From positions 186,001 to 250,000 of the forward strand of contig JANQPV010000044.1 of assembly GCA_028285305.1 (NCBI GenBank): a DNA stretch of 64,000 nucleotides, given 5' to 3'. The notes under the pieces were generated by a model. The model was given only the letters and a program-made list of their open reading frames with translations. It did no database searches and was not told where the DNA came from. Below are positions 16,996 through 25,020 of the stretch, piece by piece. The position numbers and the translations under genes were made by a program. Source of the DNA: Alphaproteobacteria bacterium (lineage in GTDB: Bacteria > Pseudomonadota > Alphaproteobacteria > SMXP01). Numbering within the stretch: position 1 is the stretch's first letter; the number at the start of each line of letters is the position of its first letter.

Positions 16996-17766
16996 CTAAG
17001 TCGGCAGCCCCACGGTCATACCGCCGTCGACCACCATCTCGGCTCCTGTTACGTAAATGCTTTCGTCAGAGGCCAGATAAACCGCCATGTTACCAATGTC
17101 GCGGGCGGGGTCGCCCATATAGCCGATGGGCAGCGTGGATTCGATCCCTGCACGCATGGCGGCTTCGTCCGGCGCGGCGGCAAAGAGCGGGTCAAGGATG
17201 GGTGTTTCGATGACGCCTGGATGAATGGAGTTGCAGCGTATCCCGTTCGGGGCGTTTTCAACTGCGACGGTTTTGGTCAAGAGCCGAACTGCGCCTTTGC
17301 TCGAGGTGTAAGCAGCGCCGCCGATCTGGCCGCGCAGGCCTGTCACGGAGGATAAGTTGATGATGGACCCTGACGGCCCGCCTGGATTGGCTTTCATGGC
17401 GCGCAGGCCGTGCTTACACCCCAGGAACACGCCGACGACATTGACATTTATGACTTTTTGAAACTCTTCCAAGTCCGTTTCGTCAACAGGACAGGAGGTG
17501 AAAATGCCCGCATTGTTAACCAATACATCAAGCCGTCCGTGTTCGGACGTGGTCGCCGCAATGATGTTCTCCCACTCGGCTTCGCTTGCCACATCATGCT
17601 TTTTGAACTGTGCGCCGAGTTTTTCAGCGACCGCGTTCCCGCGGGTTTCATCAATGTCCGTGATAATCACTTTGGCGTCTTCTTCGGCGAAGCGCTGCGC
17701 CATGCCTTCGCCGAGGCCAGAGGCGCCGCCGGTAACAATCGCGATTTTACTTTCAAGTCTGGCCAT
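16996..17766 (-). CDS. SDR family oxidoreductase, 256 aa
   Basis: Classical SDR: TGGASGLG cofactor loop at residues 12-19, NNAG at about 87, INLSSVTG with the catalytic Ser and YTSSK as the Tyr-Lys pair; ends VTGAEMVVDGGMTVG. Strikingly similar in layout and wording to the SDR at 27853-28650 (both have FLGCKHGL or FLGTKHCL, INLSSVxGL and VxxxEVVVDGGMT-like blocks), suggesting paralogues. It lies 19 bp upstream of hemF on the same strand, but the catalytic role is probably unrelated to heme. Substrate unknown. Confidence 0.9.
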   Translation of the reverse strand: MARLESKIAIVTGGASGLGEGMAQRFAEEDAKVIITDIDETRGNAVAEKLGAQFKKHDVASEAEWENIIAATTSEHGRLDVLVNNAGIFTSCPVDETDLEEFQKVINVNVVGVFLGCKHGLRAMKANPGGPSGSIINLSSVTGLRGQIGGAAYTSSKGAVRLLTKTVAVENAPNGIRCNSIHPGVIETPILDPLFAAAPDEAAMRAGIESTLPIGYMGDPARDIGNMAVYLASDESIYVTGAEMVVDGGMTVGLPT

Positions 17767-17785
17767 TAGTTCCTCCCCAACCAGA

Positions 17786-18640
17786 TTACCACTTCACGAT
17801 GGGCGGCATGCTCATCAAAAAGGCTTCCGGGTCGGCGCCGGTGGCAAAGCCGAACTTGGTGCCACGATCATAGACGAGATTGAACTCCACATAGCGGCCT
17901 CGCTTGAAGAGGAGCTTTTCTCTGTCTTCGTCCGTAAACGATGTATCGATGCGGCGTTCGACGATTTTCGGATAGACGTCCAGATAGGCCTCGCCCACTG
18001 CCCTGACAAACGCAAAATCGGCTTCCTGATCGCCGCTGTTGAGATTATCGAAAAAGATTCCGCCGACGCCGCGTGGTTCGCCGCGGTGGGGCAAATAGAA
18101 GTAGCGATCGCAATAGTCTTTGTACTCTGCATAAGCGTCAGGCCGATAGGAGTCACATGCCCCTTTCATGGCGTCATGGAAAAGGGCGGTATCTTCATCG
18201 TAGGGAAAAGTGGGCGTGAGATCTGCTCCGCCGCCGAACCATGATTTGCTTGTCTGGAGGAAGCGGACATTCATATGGACGGCAGGGACAAAGGGGTTGG
18301 CCATGTGCGATACAAGGGAGATTCCGCACGCGCGAAATTGACCCTGGCTTTCCGCGGCACCTGGAATTTCTTCGCGAAACTGATGGGAAAATGTGCCGTG
18401 GACGTCGCTGAAATTCACGCCGACTTTTTCAAAGACGCTTCCCGTCATAAGACGGCGTTCTCCACTGCCGTTCAAACGCTTACCGGTTTCGTCCTCCGGC
18501 TCGTCCTTTTTCCAAGGAACACGTTCAAAACGCGCGGAGGATTCGAACTCTTCGAAGCGAGCGCAAATCCGGTTCTGTAGGTCCGTAAAAAAGGCCGCGG
18601 CCCGGTTCTCAATGGTGTTTTCTTCAGTTGCTGTCTGCAT
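17786..18640 (-). CDS. hemF: Oxygen-dependent coproporphyrinogen III oxidase HemF
   Basis: Aerobic oxidative decarboxylation of coproporphyrinogen III to protoporphyrinogen IX. Diagnostic motifs: SLVSHMANPFVPAVHMNVRF (around residues 110-130), SWFGGGADLTPTFPYDED, HRGEPRGVGGIFFD, and RRGEFARY-type RGRYVEFNLVYDRGTKFG near the C-terminus. ATG 18640 is chosen over an in-frame TTG at 18652 because AGAGGA sits just upstream. It follows hemJ on the same strand by 8 bp, so hemJ-hemF form an operon. 284 aa is typical. Use of HemF implies aerobic heme synthesis. Confidence 0.96.
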   Translation of the reverse strand: MQTATEENTIENRAAAFFTDLQNRICARFEEFESSARFERVPWKKDEPEDETGKRLNGSGERRLMTGSVFEKVGVNFSDVHGTFSHQFREEIPGAAESQGQFRACGISLVSHMANPFVPAVHMNVRFLQTSKSWFGGGADLTPTFPYDEDTALFHDAMKGACDSYRPDAYAEYKDYCDRYFYLPHRGEPRGVGGIFFDNLNSGDQEADFAFVRAVGEAYLDVYPKIVERRIDTSFTDEDREKLLFKRGRYVEFNLVYDRGTKFGFATGADPEAFLMSMPPIVKW

Positions 18641-18648
18641 GTGTCCTC

Positions 18649-19086
18649 TCAAAACGGCTTAACGATGACCATAATCACAATTAAAATCATGGCCAATGTG
18701 GGAACTTCATTCATGAACCTAAAAAAGCGGGATGAGTATACGTTCTCGTCGCCCGCGAATTTGCGCCGCCAGCGGCCATACATCATGTGAGCGCCGAAGA
18801 TGATGGCGACACCCAGGAGTTTTGCATGCATCCAGCCTTCTGACAGCCAGGGGACGGCCATCCAGAACCCGGTGAACAGGGATACCACCATTGCCGGTGT
18901 CATGATGGCGTAGTAAAGGCGGCGCTCCATCAGCTTAAAGGTTTCGGATTGTTCGGACCCTTTCGGGGCGTCCACGTGATAGACAAATAAGCGCGGAAGA
19001 TACAGAATGCCCGCCATCCACGAGATCACCGCAATCACGTGCAGCGCTTTAATCCAGGTGTAGAAATCACCCCCCGGTGTAATCAT
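18649..19086 (-). CDS. hemJ: Protoporphyrinogen oxidase HemJ (UPF0093/CopD-like)
   Basis: Small membrane protein of 145 aa that oxidises protoporphyrinogen IX to protoporphyrin IX, the enzyme used by most Alphaproteobacteria and cyanobacteria. Conserved WIKALHVIAVISWMAGILYLPRLFVYH contains the first helix and its essential His; four hydrophobic helices follow, with PWLSEGWMHAKLLGV and the RRKFAGDENVYSSRFFRFMNEVPT loop characteristic of HemJ. ATG 19086 is chosen; an upstream in-frame start at 19164 adds a non-conserved 26-residue extension. It heads the hemJ-hemF unit and diverges from hemH. Confidence 0.95.
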   Translation of the reverse strand: MITPGGDFYTWIKALHVIAVISWMAGILYLPRLFVYHVDAPKGSEQSETFKLMERRLYYAIMTPAMVVSLFTGFWMAVPWLSEGWMHAKLLGVAIIFGAHMMYGRWRRKFAGDENVYSSRFFRFMNEVPTLAMILIVIMVIVKPF

Positions 19087-19162
19087 AAACCGTCTTTCCG
19101 CCGGTTGCGTAGTGGCCTGTAACGAGTCTAGAAAATCGCGGGCCCCCTCGCAAGCGGGCGCC

Positions 19163-19204
19163 ATGTCACATCAACTATGTCACATCAACCATGTCTCATG
19201 AACA
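19163..19204. promoter_or_regulatory. 14-bp tandem repeats in hemJ/hemH divergent region
   Basis: Three head-to-tail 14-bp units lie just upstream of hemH: ATGTCACATCAACT (19163-19176), ATGTCACATCAACC (19177-19190) and a diverged ATGTCTCATGAACA (19191-19204). The first two differ at one base. They sit between the divergently transcribed hemJ and hemH starts, where a DNA-binding regulator could act on both. Whether they are an operator or a chance duplication is not known. Confidence 0.5.
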
Positions 19205-19216
19205 CGGGATCAAGAG

Positions 19217-20203
19217 ATGAGTTCAAACGGGGAAAAACTCGGTATCTTGCTGGTGAACCTAGGCTCGCCGGCGGCGCCGCGCTATGGCGAGGTTCGCGCC
19301 TACCTTAAGGAGTTCCTCAGTGACCGGAGGGTTATTCAACTCAATCCAATCCTTTGGCAACCCATTCTCAATCTCTTTATCCTTTCATTTCGCCCCCTCA
19401 AAACCGCACGGCTCTATGAAAAGATCTGGAATAAGCGGACTGACGAATCGCCCTTGATTTTTCATTCCCGCGAGACGGCGGAGGCTCTGCGGAAGGTTTC
19501 GTCGGCCCACATGGTTGAATGGGCGATGCGTTACGGCAGCCCCGCCATCGTACCGACCATTGAACGCATGGAATCAGCTGGTTGTGAAAAAATCGTCCTT
19601 TTGCCGCTTTATCCTCAATTCAGTCATACAACGACCAGCTCCATTCAAGATGTGGTCAAGGCTTTCAATAAGGGCCGCAAAAAGAAACCAGCGCCCATCT
19701 TGATCGAGTCCTACCATGACGATGGACGCTATATTGAAGCCCTTGCGCGCTCTGTGGAAGATCATGTGGGCGGTTTAGATTTTACGCCTGAGAAAATCAT
19801 CGTCACTTTTCACGGGATCCCTCAGTCCTATGACCGTGAGGGGGATCCTTACGTCGAACAGTGTAAGGGAACTTTTGCTTTGCTGGCTGAGAAGCTTCCC
19901 TTCGATCAAGATGATATTCTGCTTACGTATCAGTCCCGGTTTGGTCCGCAAAAGTGGATGGAGCCGTATGTGGACGAAACGCTGGAACGTCTTGCCAAAG
20001 AAGGGGTGAAGAATGTGCTCTTGATTGCGCCCGGGTTTGCAGCCGATTGCATCGAGACCTTGGAAGAACTCGATATTGAGGGCAAAGAATGCTTCCTTGA
20101 AAGTGGCGGTGAACGGTTCAGCCGCGTGCCCTGTCTCAATGCGTCACCTGGCGCTGTCGAACTTTACCGGGATCTGTGTGCAGACGCGGCGTTGGTGTCC
20201 TAG
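19217..20203 (+). CDS. hemH: Ferrochelatase HemH
   Basis: Inserts ferrous iron into protoporphyrin IX, the last step of heme b synthesis. Motifs: GILLVNLGSPAAP at the N-terminus, LPLYPQFSHTTTSS, the catalytic His region in VTFHGIPQSYDREGDPY (around residues 197-212), TYQSRFGPQKWMEPY and the GFAADCIETLEELDIE block with the conserved Glu. 328 aa is usual for proteobacterial ferrochelatases. ATG 19217 follows a loose GGGATCAAGAG. Its stop overlaps the aldolase stop by 4 bp on the opposite strand. Confidence 0.97.
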   Translation: MSSNGEKLGILLVNLGSPAAPRYGEVRAYLKEFLSDRRVIQLNPILWQPILNLFILSFRPLKTARLYEKIWNKRTDESPLIFHSRETAEALRKVSSAHMVEWAMRYGSPAIVPTIERMESAGCEKIVLLPLYPQFSHTTTSSIQDVVKAFNKGRKKKPAPILIESYHDDGRYIEALARSVEDHVGGLDFTPEKIIVTFHGIPQSYDREGDPYVEQCKGTFALLAEKLPFDQDDILLTYQSRFGPQKWMEPYVDETLERLAKEGVKNVLLIAPGFAADCIETLEELDIEGKECFLESGGERFSRVPCLNASPGAVELYRDLCADAALVS

Positions 20204-21258
20204 CCGGCGATCGAGCGGCCCGCCGATTGCAGATCCTCAAATGCCTCGCCTAACCGTTGGACCATATTTTCCTCGGCCTTGCGGAGCCACTTACGAGGGT
20301 CGTAAAACTTCTTGTACGGCGTATCATCGTCGGGGTCGATTTGATATTTGAACGCCCGCGGATTTTCATCCACATAGTGGCCGATGGCTTCGGCTTGGGC
20401 GAATTGCGTGTCCGTGTCGATGTTCATCTTAAAGACACCGTATCGCAGCGCCTCTTCGATCTTGGATTTCTCCGACCCCGAGCCGCCATGAAAAACGAGG
20501 TCAAGGGGGTTTTCTCCGGTTTGATAGCGTTCTTGCACCAAGGCTTGAGAGTTCTTCAAGATCTCTGGTCGCAATTGAACGTTCCCCGGCTTGTAGACGC
20601 CGTGGACATTGCCGAAAGATGCGGCAAGAGAGTAATGACCGATCGGTGAGAGCACGTTGTGGGCTTTCAGAACGTCTTCCGGCTGAGTATAGAGCTTGTC
20701 ATTGTCGACCTCGTCTGAGCCGACCCCGTCTTCTTCCCCGCCGGTCACGCCCAGTTCGATTTCGATGCTCATATCGAGGGGGACCATCCGCTTCAGCACA
20801 CGCGCACATTCGCCAATATTGTCGTCCAGATCCTCTTCTGACAGATCGAGCATGTGGGTGGAGTAGAGGGGTTTGCCGTAGTCTTTGTGGTGAGCTTCGC
20901 CGTGATCAATGAGGGCTTCGACCCAGGGAACAAGCTTTCTATTGGCATGATCTGTGTGAAGAACGACACACACTCCGTAATGCTCGGCCAGAAGATGGAC
21001 ATGTTTGGCCAGTGAAACGGCTCCCAGAACTTTGGCCTGGAAGCTGTCGGGAAAGCCTTTGCCGGCGAAGAATTCGGCACCGCCGTTTGAGGCTTGGATA
21101 ATAACGTCTGACTTGTTCTTGGCAGCGGCTTCAAGAACAGCGTTGGCCGTGTTGGTCCCCACCACGTTGACGGCGGGAAGTGCATATTTGCCTTCCTTGC
21201 ACGACTGGACCAAAGCCAAATAGTCTTTGCCTGAAACGACTCCGGGTTTCACAGACAT
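20200..21258 (-). CDS. fbaA: Class II fructose-bisphosphate aldolase
   Basis: Zinc-dependent aldolase cleaving or forming fructose-1,6-bisphosphate in glycolysis, gluconeogenesis or the Calvin cycle. The first zinc-ligand block is VVLHTDHANRK (about residues 105-115), with HSTHMLDLSEE-type loop YSTHMLDLSEEDLD, the GVTGGEEDGV glutamate block, LVFHGGSGSE and MNIDTDTQFA typical of the FbaA (class IIA) branch. 352 aa fits. It is a single gene, convergent with hemH. ATG 21258 is preceded by AAGGAGAT. Confidence 0.96.
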   Translation of the reverse strand: MSVKPGVVSGKDYLALVQSCKEGKYALPAVNVVGTNTANAVLEAAAKNKSDVIIQASNGGAEFFAGKGFPDSFQAKVLGAVSLAKHVHLLAEHYGVCVVLHTDHANRKLVPWVEALIDHGEAHHKDYGKPLYSTHMLDLSEEDLDDNIGECARVLKRMVPLDMSIEIELGVTGGEEDGVGSDEVDNDKLYTQPEDVLKAHNVLSPIGHYSLAASFGNVHGVYKPGNVQLRPEILKNSQALVQERYQTGENPLDLVFHGGSGSEKSKIEEALRYGVFKMNIDTDTQFAQAEAIGHYVDENPRAFKYQIDPDDDTPYKKFYDPRKWLRKAEENMVQRLGEAFEDLQSAGRSIAG

Positions 21259-21461
21259 GGATATCTCCTTGAACGGGCAGTGCTATGCGGGTTGATGTCG
21301 TTTGCGCACCCTGTGCGTGATGGTCGAAGTATAGTTAAAAACAGGAAGCACTTTCTTAACGGGGCGCGCAAGGTTTCCCTTGCGGAGGCCGCGTTTTGAT
21401 GAACGCTCGCCTGGCCGACCGAGAGCAGGTAAGCTTCCCCCAAACAAATGGAGGACAGGTG

Positions 21462-21980
21462 ATGGCAGACGAATTTACTTACGATGATGTCAAATCCTAT
21501 ACGCTTGACCCTGCCGACGAGCAGGACCTGATTGAGGCGCAGAACGAGTGTACGTTCATGTGGTCCACGAAGGACGGGTGGCCGGTTGGTGTCATTATGT
21601 CCTATGTGTTTGAGGATGGTTGCTTTTGGCTCAGTGTTTCGTCGCTGCGCGTGCGTGTGAAGGCGGTTGAGCGAGAGCCGCGGACTTCGATTTCGATTAC
21701 CAGTAAGGGCAGTTCTATCAAATCCGCATGGAGTTTGACCTACAAAGGTACGTGCGAGGTGCTCAAAGACCAAAAGACCATCGATTGGTTCCTGCCAGCC
21801 CTTGCCGAGCGCCTCGTGCCGGATGATCCGGAGGGCCAGCGCATGTTTGTGAAGCTTAATAACACTGAAAACCGACGTGTACTGAAGTTCACGCCCGTAA
21901 AGACCATCGGATTTGATGGGCGAAAGATGCAAGCGGCCACCCGCAAAGCCGTTGGCAAAGACGTCATTGGAAAATCTTAG
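21462..21980 (+). CDS. Pyridoxamine 5'-phosphate oxidase family protein
   Basis: 172-residue single-domain split-barrel flavin- or F420-binding protein. The NECTFMWSTKDGWPVGVIMSYVFEDGCFW segment (residues about 28-56) is the typical first strands of the PPOX fold, and a nucleotide-phosphate-contacting basic stretch follows in SSLRVRVKAVEREPRTSI. ATG 21462 is chosen because GGAGGACAGGTG precedes it; the longer reading from 21396 adds a non-conserved leader. It lies 45 bp ahead of the acyl-CoA ligase, likely in one operon. Substrate unknown. Confidence 0.85.
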   Translation: MADEFTYDDVKSYTLDPADEQDLIEAQNECTFMWSTKDGWPVGVIMSYVFEDGCFWLSVSSLRVRVKAVEREPRTSISITSKGSSIKSAWSLTYKGTCEVLKDQKTIDWFLPALAERLVPDDPEGQRMFVKLNNTENRRVLKFTPVKTIGFDGRKMQAATRKAVGKDVIGKS

Positions 21981-22025
21981 TAAATTAGGTGAAGCGCACC
22001 ATAATTTTGGGAGGGATAAACACAT

Positions 22026-23564
22026 ATGAAGTATTACGATTGGAGTGCGTATCACGCAGACGTGCGACCTGAAACGGTTGCGATTGTCGACCTTCACACG
22101 GGCCGTGAACTCACCTACGGGATGCTTGATGAGCGAGCGATTTGTTTGGCGTCCTGGCTGCAGCAGAAAGAGGTTTCGAAAGGGGACAGGGTCGCCATTC
22201 TTGCGCCCAATGGGCCGGAGATTTTCGAACTGGAGTTTGCGGGCGGAAAAATTGGTAGTGTGACCTTGCCTCTCAATTGGCGCCTGACCGTTCCTGAGCT
22301 TGAATACATCCTGAAAGACAGCACGCCCAAAGTGCTTATCTATGATGTGAAATTCGAACAGCAGGCGCGAGATCTGAAGGACCGTTGCGGCATTCCCACC
22401 CTCCTGCAAATTGATGCGGATGACGCGTCCAGTGAATACGAGCAGGCCCTGGCGTCCGTAAACGCGGACCTCAAGACTGAAGACTTGGAGCTCGAGGACC
22501 TGGCGATGATCATGTACACCTCGGGAACAACGGGTCATCCCAAAGGGGCAATGATCACCCATCAGATGAATTTCATCAACTGCGTGAACCTAGGTATCCC
22601 GTCTCAGATCTCTCCCGAAGCCGTGCAGTTGGTCGTGTTGCCCCTCTTTCATACGGGCGGTCTCAACTGTTATGCCAATCCGATTCTGCATGCGGGTGGG
22701 CGGGTCTTGCTCATGCGGGACTTTGATCCGGGCGAAGCCTTGCGGGTTATCGGTGACCCGGCTTTGGGGGTGACGCATTTTTTTGCTGTCCCGGCGCCGT
22801 ACCAATTCATGATGCAACACCCCGACTTCGCGAAGACGGATCTCAGCCGTCTCAAGCAAGCAGGAGTTGGCGGTGCGCCGTGTGCGGAGGTCATTCTCAA
22901 GACGTGGCTGGAGCGAGGCGTTCCTCTTATCCAAGGGTGGGGCATGACGGAAACAAGCCCGGGCGGTACCGGTCTCGATGCGGCCGATGCCATGCGCAAA
23001 CTCGGATCGGCCGGAAAACCGCTCCTCCACACGGAGATCAAGATTGTCGACGATGAGGGCAACGTGCTGCCGCGTGGGAGCGTGGGCGAATTGCTCATTC
23101 GGGGTCCGAACATTACACCCGGCTATTGGAACAAGCCGGAGGCCACGGAAAAATCATTTGACGGCGATTGGCTCAAAACAGGCGATGCGGCGCGGCTCGA
23201 CGAACAGGGGTTTGTATACATCGTTGACCGCTGGAAGGACATGTACATTTCGGGCGGAGAGAACGTCTATCCGGCTGAGGTGGAGAATGTGATCTACCAG
23301 CTTCCTCAAGTGGCGGAGGCTGCAATCATCGGTGTGCCGAGTGATCGCTGGGGGGAAACGGGCAAGGCCGTGATTGTGGTCAAGCCAGGGGAAAGTCTGG
23401 GTGAGGACGAGGTGATTTCCCATTGTCTGGCGAACCTGGCGAAATTCAAGGTGCCCCAGTCGGTTGAGTTTATCGAAGCGCTGCCACGCAACGCCACCGG
23501 CAAAGTGCTCAAGCGGGAGCTGCGCGAGCAGTTTGTGGGGTCAGGCCAGCCGGCGATCAGTTGA
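22026..23564 (+). CDS. AMP-binding acyl-CoA synthetase
   Basis: ANL-superfamily acid-CoA ligase (512 aa) forming an acyl-adenylate then acyl-CoA. The P-loop-like motif YTSGTTGHPKGAM is near residues 164-176, the aromatic/substrate motif GWGMTETSPGG near 306-316, the hinge/adenylate motif LKTGDAARLDEQGFVYIVDR near 395-414 and the C-terminal catalytic Lys in PRNATGKVLKREL. ATG 22026 follows GGGAGGGATAAACACAT. The family covers long-chain, medium-chain and aromatic acids; the substrate cannot be fixed here. Neighbouring SDR, epimerase and hydratase genes point to acid catabolism. Confidence 0.93.
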   Translation: MKYYDWSAYHADVRPETVAIVDLHTGRELTYGMLDERAICLASWLQQKEVSKGDRVAILAPNGPEIFELEFAGGKIGSVTLPLNWRLTVPELEYILKDSTPKVLIYDVKFEQQARDLKDRCGIPTLLQIDADDASSEYEQALASVNADLKTEDLELEDLAMIMYTSGTTGHPKGAMITHQMNFINCVNLGIPSQISPEAVQLVVLPLFHTGGLNCYANPILHAGGRVLLMRDFDPGEALRVIGDPALGVTHFFAVPAPYQFMMQHPDFAKTDLSRLKQAGVGGAPCAEVILKTWLERGVPLIQGWGMTETSPGGTGLDAADAMRKLGSAGKPLLHTEIKIVDDEGNVLPRGSVGELLIRGPNITPGYWNKPEATEKSFDGDWLKTGDAARLDEQGFVYIVDRWKDMYISGGENVYPAEVENVIYQLPQVAEAAIIGVPSDRWGETGKAVIVVKPGESLGEDEVISHCLANLAKFKVPQSVEFIEALPRNATGKVLKRELREQFVGSGQPAIS

Positions 23565-23593
23565 TTTCCCTTATTCATGGATGTAGCGAGATT

Positions 23594-23635
23594 CCTTCTC
23601 CCCGCGTGCGGGGAGAAGGTTAGGATGAGGGGCAC
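23594..23635. repeat. Palindromic intergenic repeat, CTCCCCGC type
   Basis: Perfect 12-bp inverted arms CCTTCTCCCCGC (23594-23605) and GCGGGGAGAAGG (23608-23619) separated by GT, followed by GGTTAGGATGAGGGG (to about 23635). This matches the widespread alphaproteobacterial intergenic sequence of the form ctccccgc..gcggggag + ggttagg(g/a)tgagggg. It lies between the convergent acyl-CoA ligase and YjbR genes and would also form a strong hairpin able to end transcription. Confidence 0.75.
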
Positions 23636-23649
23636 CTTCGAACCAGAAC

Positions 23650-24054
23650 CTAGCCACCTCTCCCCGCCTGTTCTTCGTCCCACGCCTTCAGGAACCGCTT
23701 GGGCGCTTGGGCGCGCCAAACTTTGATGAGATTGTTCTCCGCCCACTCAAGATCCAACTTTTCTGGACGGACAAGGATCAAAGGGTGGTTCTTATAGTGG
23801 TCGGTGAAAAAGAACGTGTCGGGATCAACGTCCACCAACACATCGCGTTCCTCGAACGGAACCTTGAAGACCGGGGCGTCTTCGTGGGGGCTCCACCAGA
23901 CCCAATTCTTGCCATGGGCCTTAAGACACGGCTCTCCCCACGAGGTTGTCAGTTCGACCCGCGGCAAATCCAAGGCCAACGCCATGTCGCGCAAGCTTTC
24001 CCAGTTGGCCCTTGTCTTTGTCCCGGCCTTGGGCTTGCGCGAATTCCCGGCCAT
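23650..24054 (-). CDS. MmcQ/YjbR family protein
   Basis: 134-residue protein of the MmcQ/YjbR (DUF419) family, named for a DNA-binding-like fold but without a settled function. It shows the typical pattern LRDMALALDLPRVELTTSWGEPCLKAHGKNWVWWSP, followed by FKVPFEERDVLVDVDPDTFFFTDHYKNHPLILVRPEKLD, then WxxAPKRFLKAWDE near the end. It shares one base with the start region of the epimerase gene just upstream (24054), so the two are translationally close. No link to a pathway is evident. Confidence 0.85.
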   Translation of the reverse strand: MAGNSRKPKAGTKTRANWESLRDMALALDLPRVELTTSWGEPCLKAHGKNWVWWSPHEDAPVFKVPFEERDVLVDVDPDTFFFTDHYKNHPLILVRPEKLDLEWAENNLIKVWRAQAPKRFLKAWDEEQAGRGG

Positions 24055-24473
24055 TAGTGTCCCGCTTTCGGGCTTTCCATGAGTTCGATCAAAACGCCGT
24101 TGGAGTCCTTGGGATGTACGAAAATGATGAGCGTGCCGTGAGCACCGATCCGGGGTTCATTCAGAACCTTGGCGCCTTTTTCCTCCATGGCGGCTTTGGC
24201 CACATGGATGTCTTCCACTTCGAAACAGACGTGGTGTTGGCCCCCTTTCGGGTTCCGTTCGAGAAACTTCTTAATGGGAGAGTCGTCACCCAATGGCTCG
24301 ATCAGCTCGATCTGGCTGTTGGGTAGATTCACAAAACAATACCGCACGCCTTGTTCCGGCATTTCGCCGGGCTCCGTGATGTCCGTGCAGCCATAAAGGT
24401 CGCGGTAGTTCTGGGCGGCTTCTTCTATGGATGGCACGGCCACGCCGACATGGTTTAACGGACCAACTTGCAT
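24054..24473 (-). CDS. mce: Methylmalonyl-CoA epimerase-like VOC protein
   Basis: 139-residue vicinal-oxygen-chelate protein. The N-terminal NHVGVAVPSIEEAAQNYRDLYG and the QHHVCFEVEDIHVAKAAMEEKGAKVL and VFVHPKDSNGVLIELME-type segments match methylmalonyl-CoA epimerase, including His in NHVG, His in HHVCFEV and Glu in LIELME as metal ligands. ATG 24473 is chosen: GGGAGTCCC lies upstream, and the longer reading from 24491 lacks support. If correct, it acts in propionyl-CoA to succinyl-CoA conversion. It overlaps the YjbR gene by one base. Confidence 0.8.
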   Translation of the reverse strand: MQVGPLNHVGVAVPSIEEAAQNYRDLYGCTDITEPGEMPEQGVRYCFVNLPNSQIELIEPLGDDSPIKKFLERNPKGGQHHVCFEVEDIHVAKAAMEEKGAKVLNEPRIGAHGTLIIFVHPKDSNGVLIELMESPKAGH

Positions 24474-24564
24474 TCTGGGACTCCCTATCAACTTGCAAAG
24501 ATGCTTAGATCAAGCAGAAGGGGCAGAAAACGTCAACACCGGCCCAAAAAACGGGAGGAAACCT

Positions 24565-25017
24565 ATGAGTATGGACGATTTGACCATCCATGAGCGCTTA
24601 TCGATTCAGATGGAGTATGTGGTGCCGCTCATCCGCGATCTGCAGCGGATTCTCGGCGAAGACGTGGTGAATAAGGCCTTAGAGGAGCGTATTCGTCTGC
24701 AGACGGAAGAGGCCAAAGCGGAACCTGTCCAAGAGATCGACACTCAAACCTGGGCAGACGGGTTCGAAATCTACAGTGCGGGGGATGCGCTGGACTTCGA
24801 GATGCAAGAGCTCAACGAGAGCCAAGTGGACGTGAACGTGACGCGCTGCGCCTATGCGGAGATGATGGACAGGCTGGGTGCGCGAGATTTAGGCCCTCAG
24901 CTCATTTGCAACTTGGACTTTCCGATGGCGGAGCGTGCCGGCATGACGCTGACCCGCACGCAAACCCGCATGCAGGGCGCTTCTCATTGCGATTTCCGGT
25001 ACAAGAAAAAGGTCTAA
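24565..25017 (+). CDS. ATC-hydrolase family protein, 150 aa
   Basis: Small cytosolic protein resembling the family of L-2-amino-thiazoline-4-carboxylic acid hydrolase. The conserved tail is visible: TRCAYAEMMDRLGARDLGPQLICNLDFPMAERAG followed by LTRTQTRMQGASHCDFRY, including Cys and Asp/His positions shared with that family. The N-terminal half is helical and not conserved enough to place. ATG 24565 follows GGGAGGAAACCT. Only 3 bp separate it from the SDR at 25021, so they are an operon. The family name rests on one characterised enzyme, so the true substrate is open. Confidence 0.78.
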   Translation: MSMDDLTIHERLSIQMEYVVPLIRDLQRILGEDVVNKALEERIRLQTEEAKAEPVQEIDTQTWADGFEIYSAGDALDFEMQELNESQVDVNVTRCAYAEMMDRLGARDLGPQLICNLDFPMAERAGMTLTRTQTRMQGASHCDFRYKKKV

Positions 25018-25020
25018 ATA

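Noticed and set aside
21249-22562. A 437-residue open frame on the minus strand opposite the PPOX and acyl-CoA ligase genes
   Set aside because: It is antisense to two genes with clear motifs and ribosome-binding sites, has no recognisable features of its own, and arises from codon bias in the true genes.
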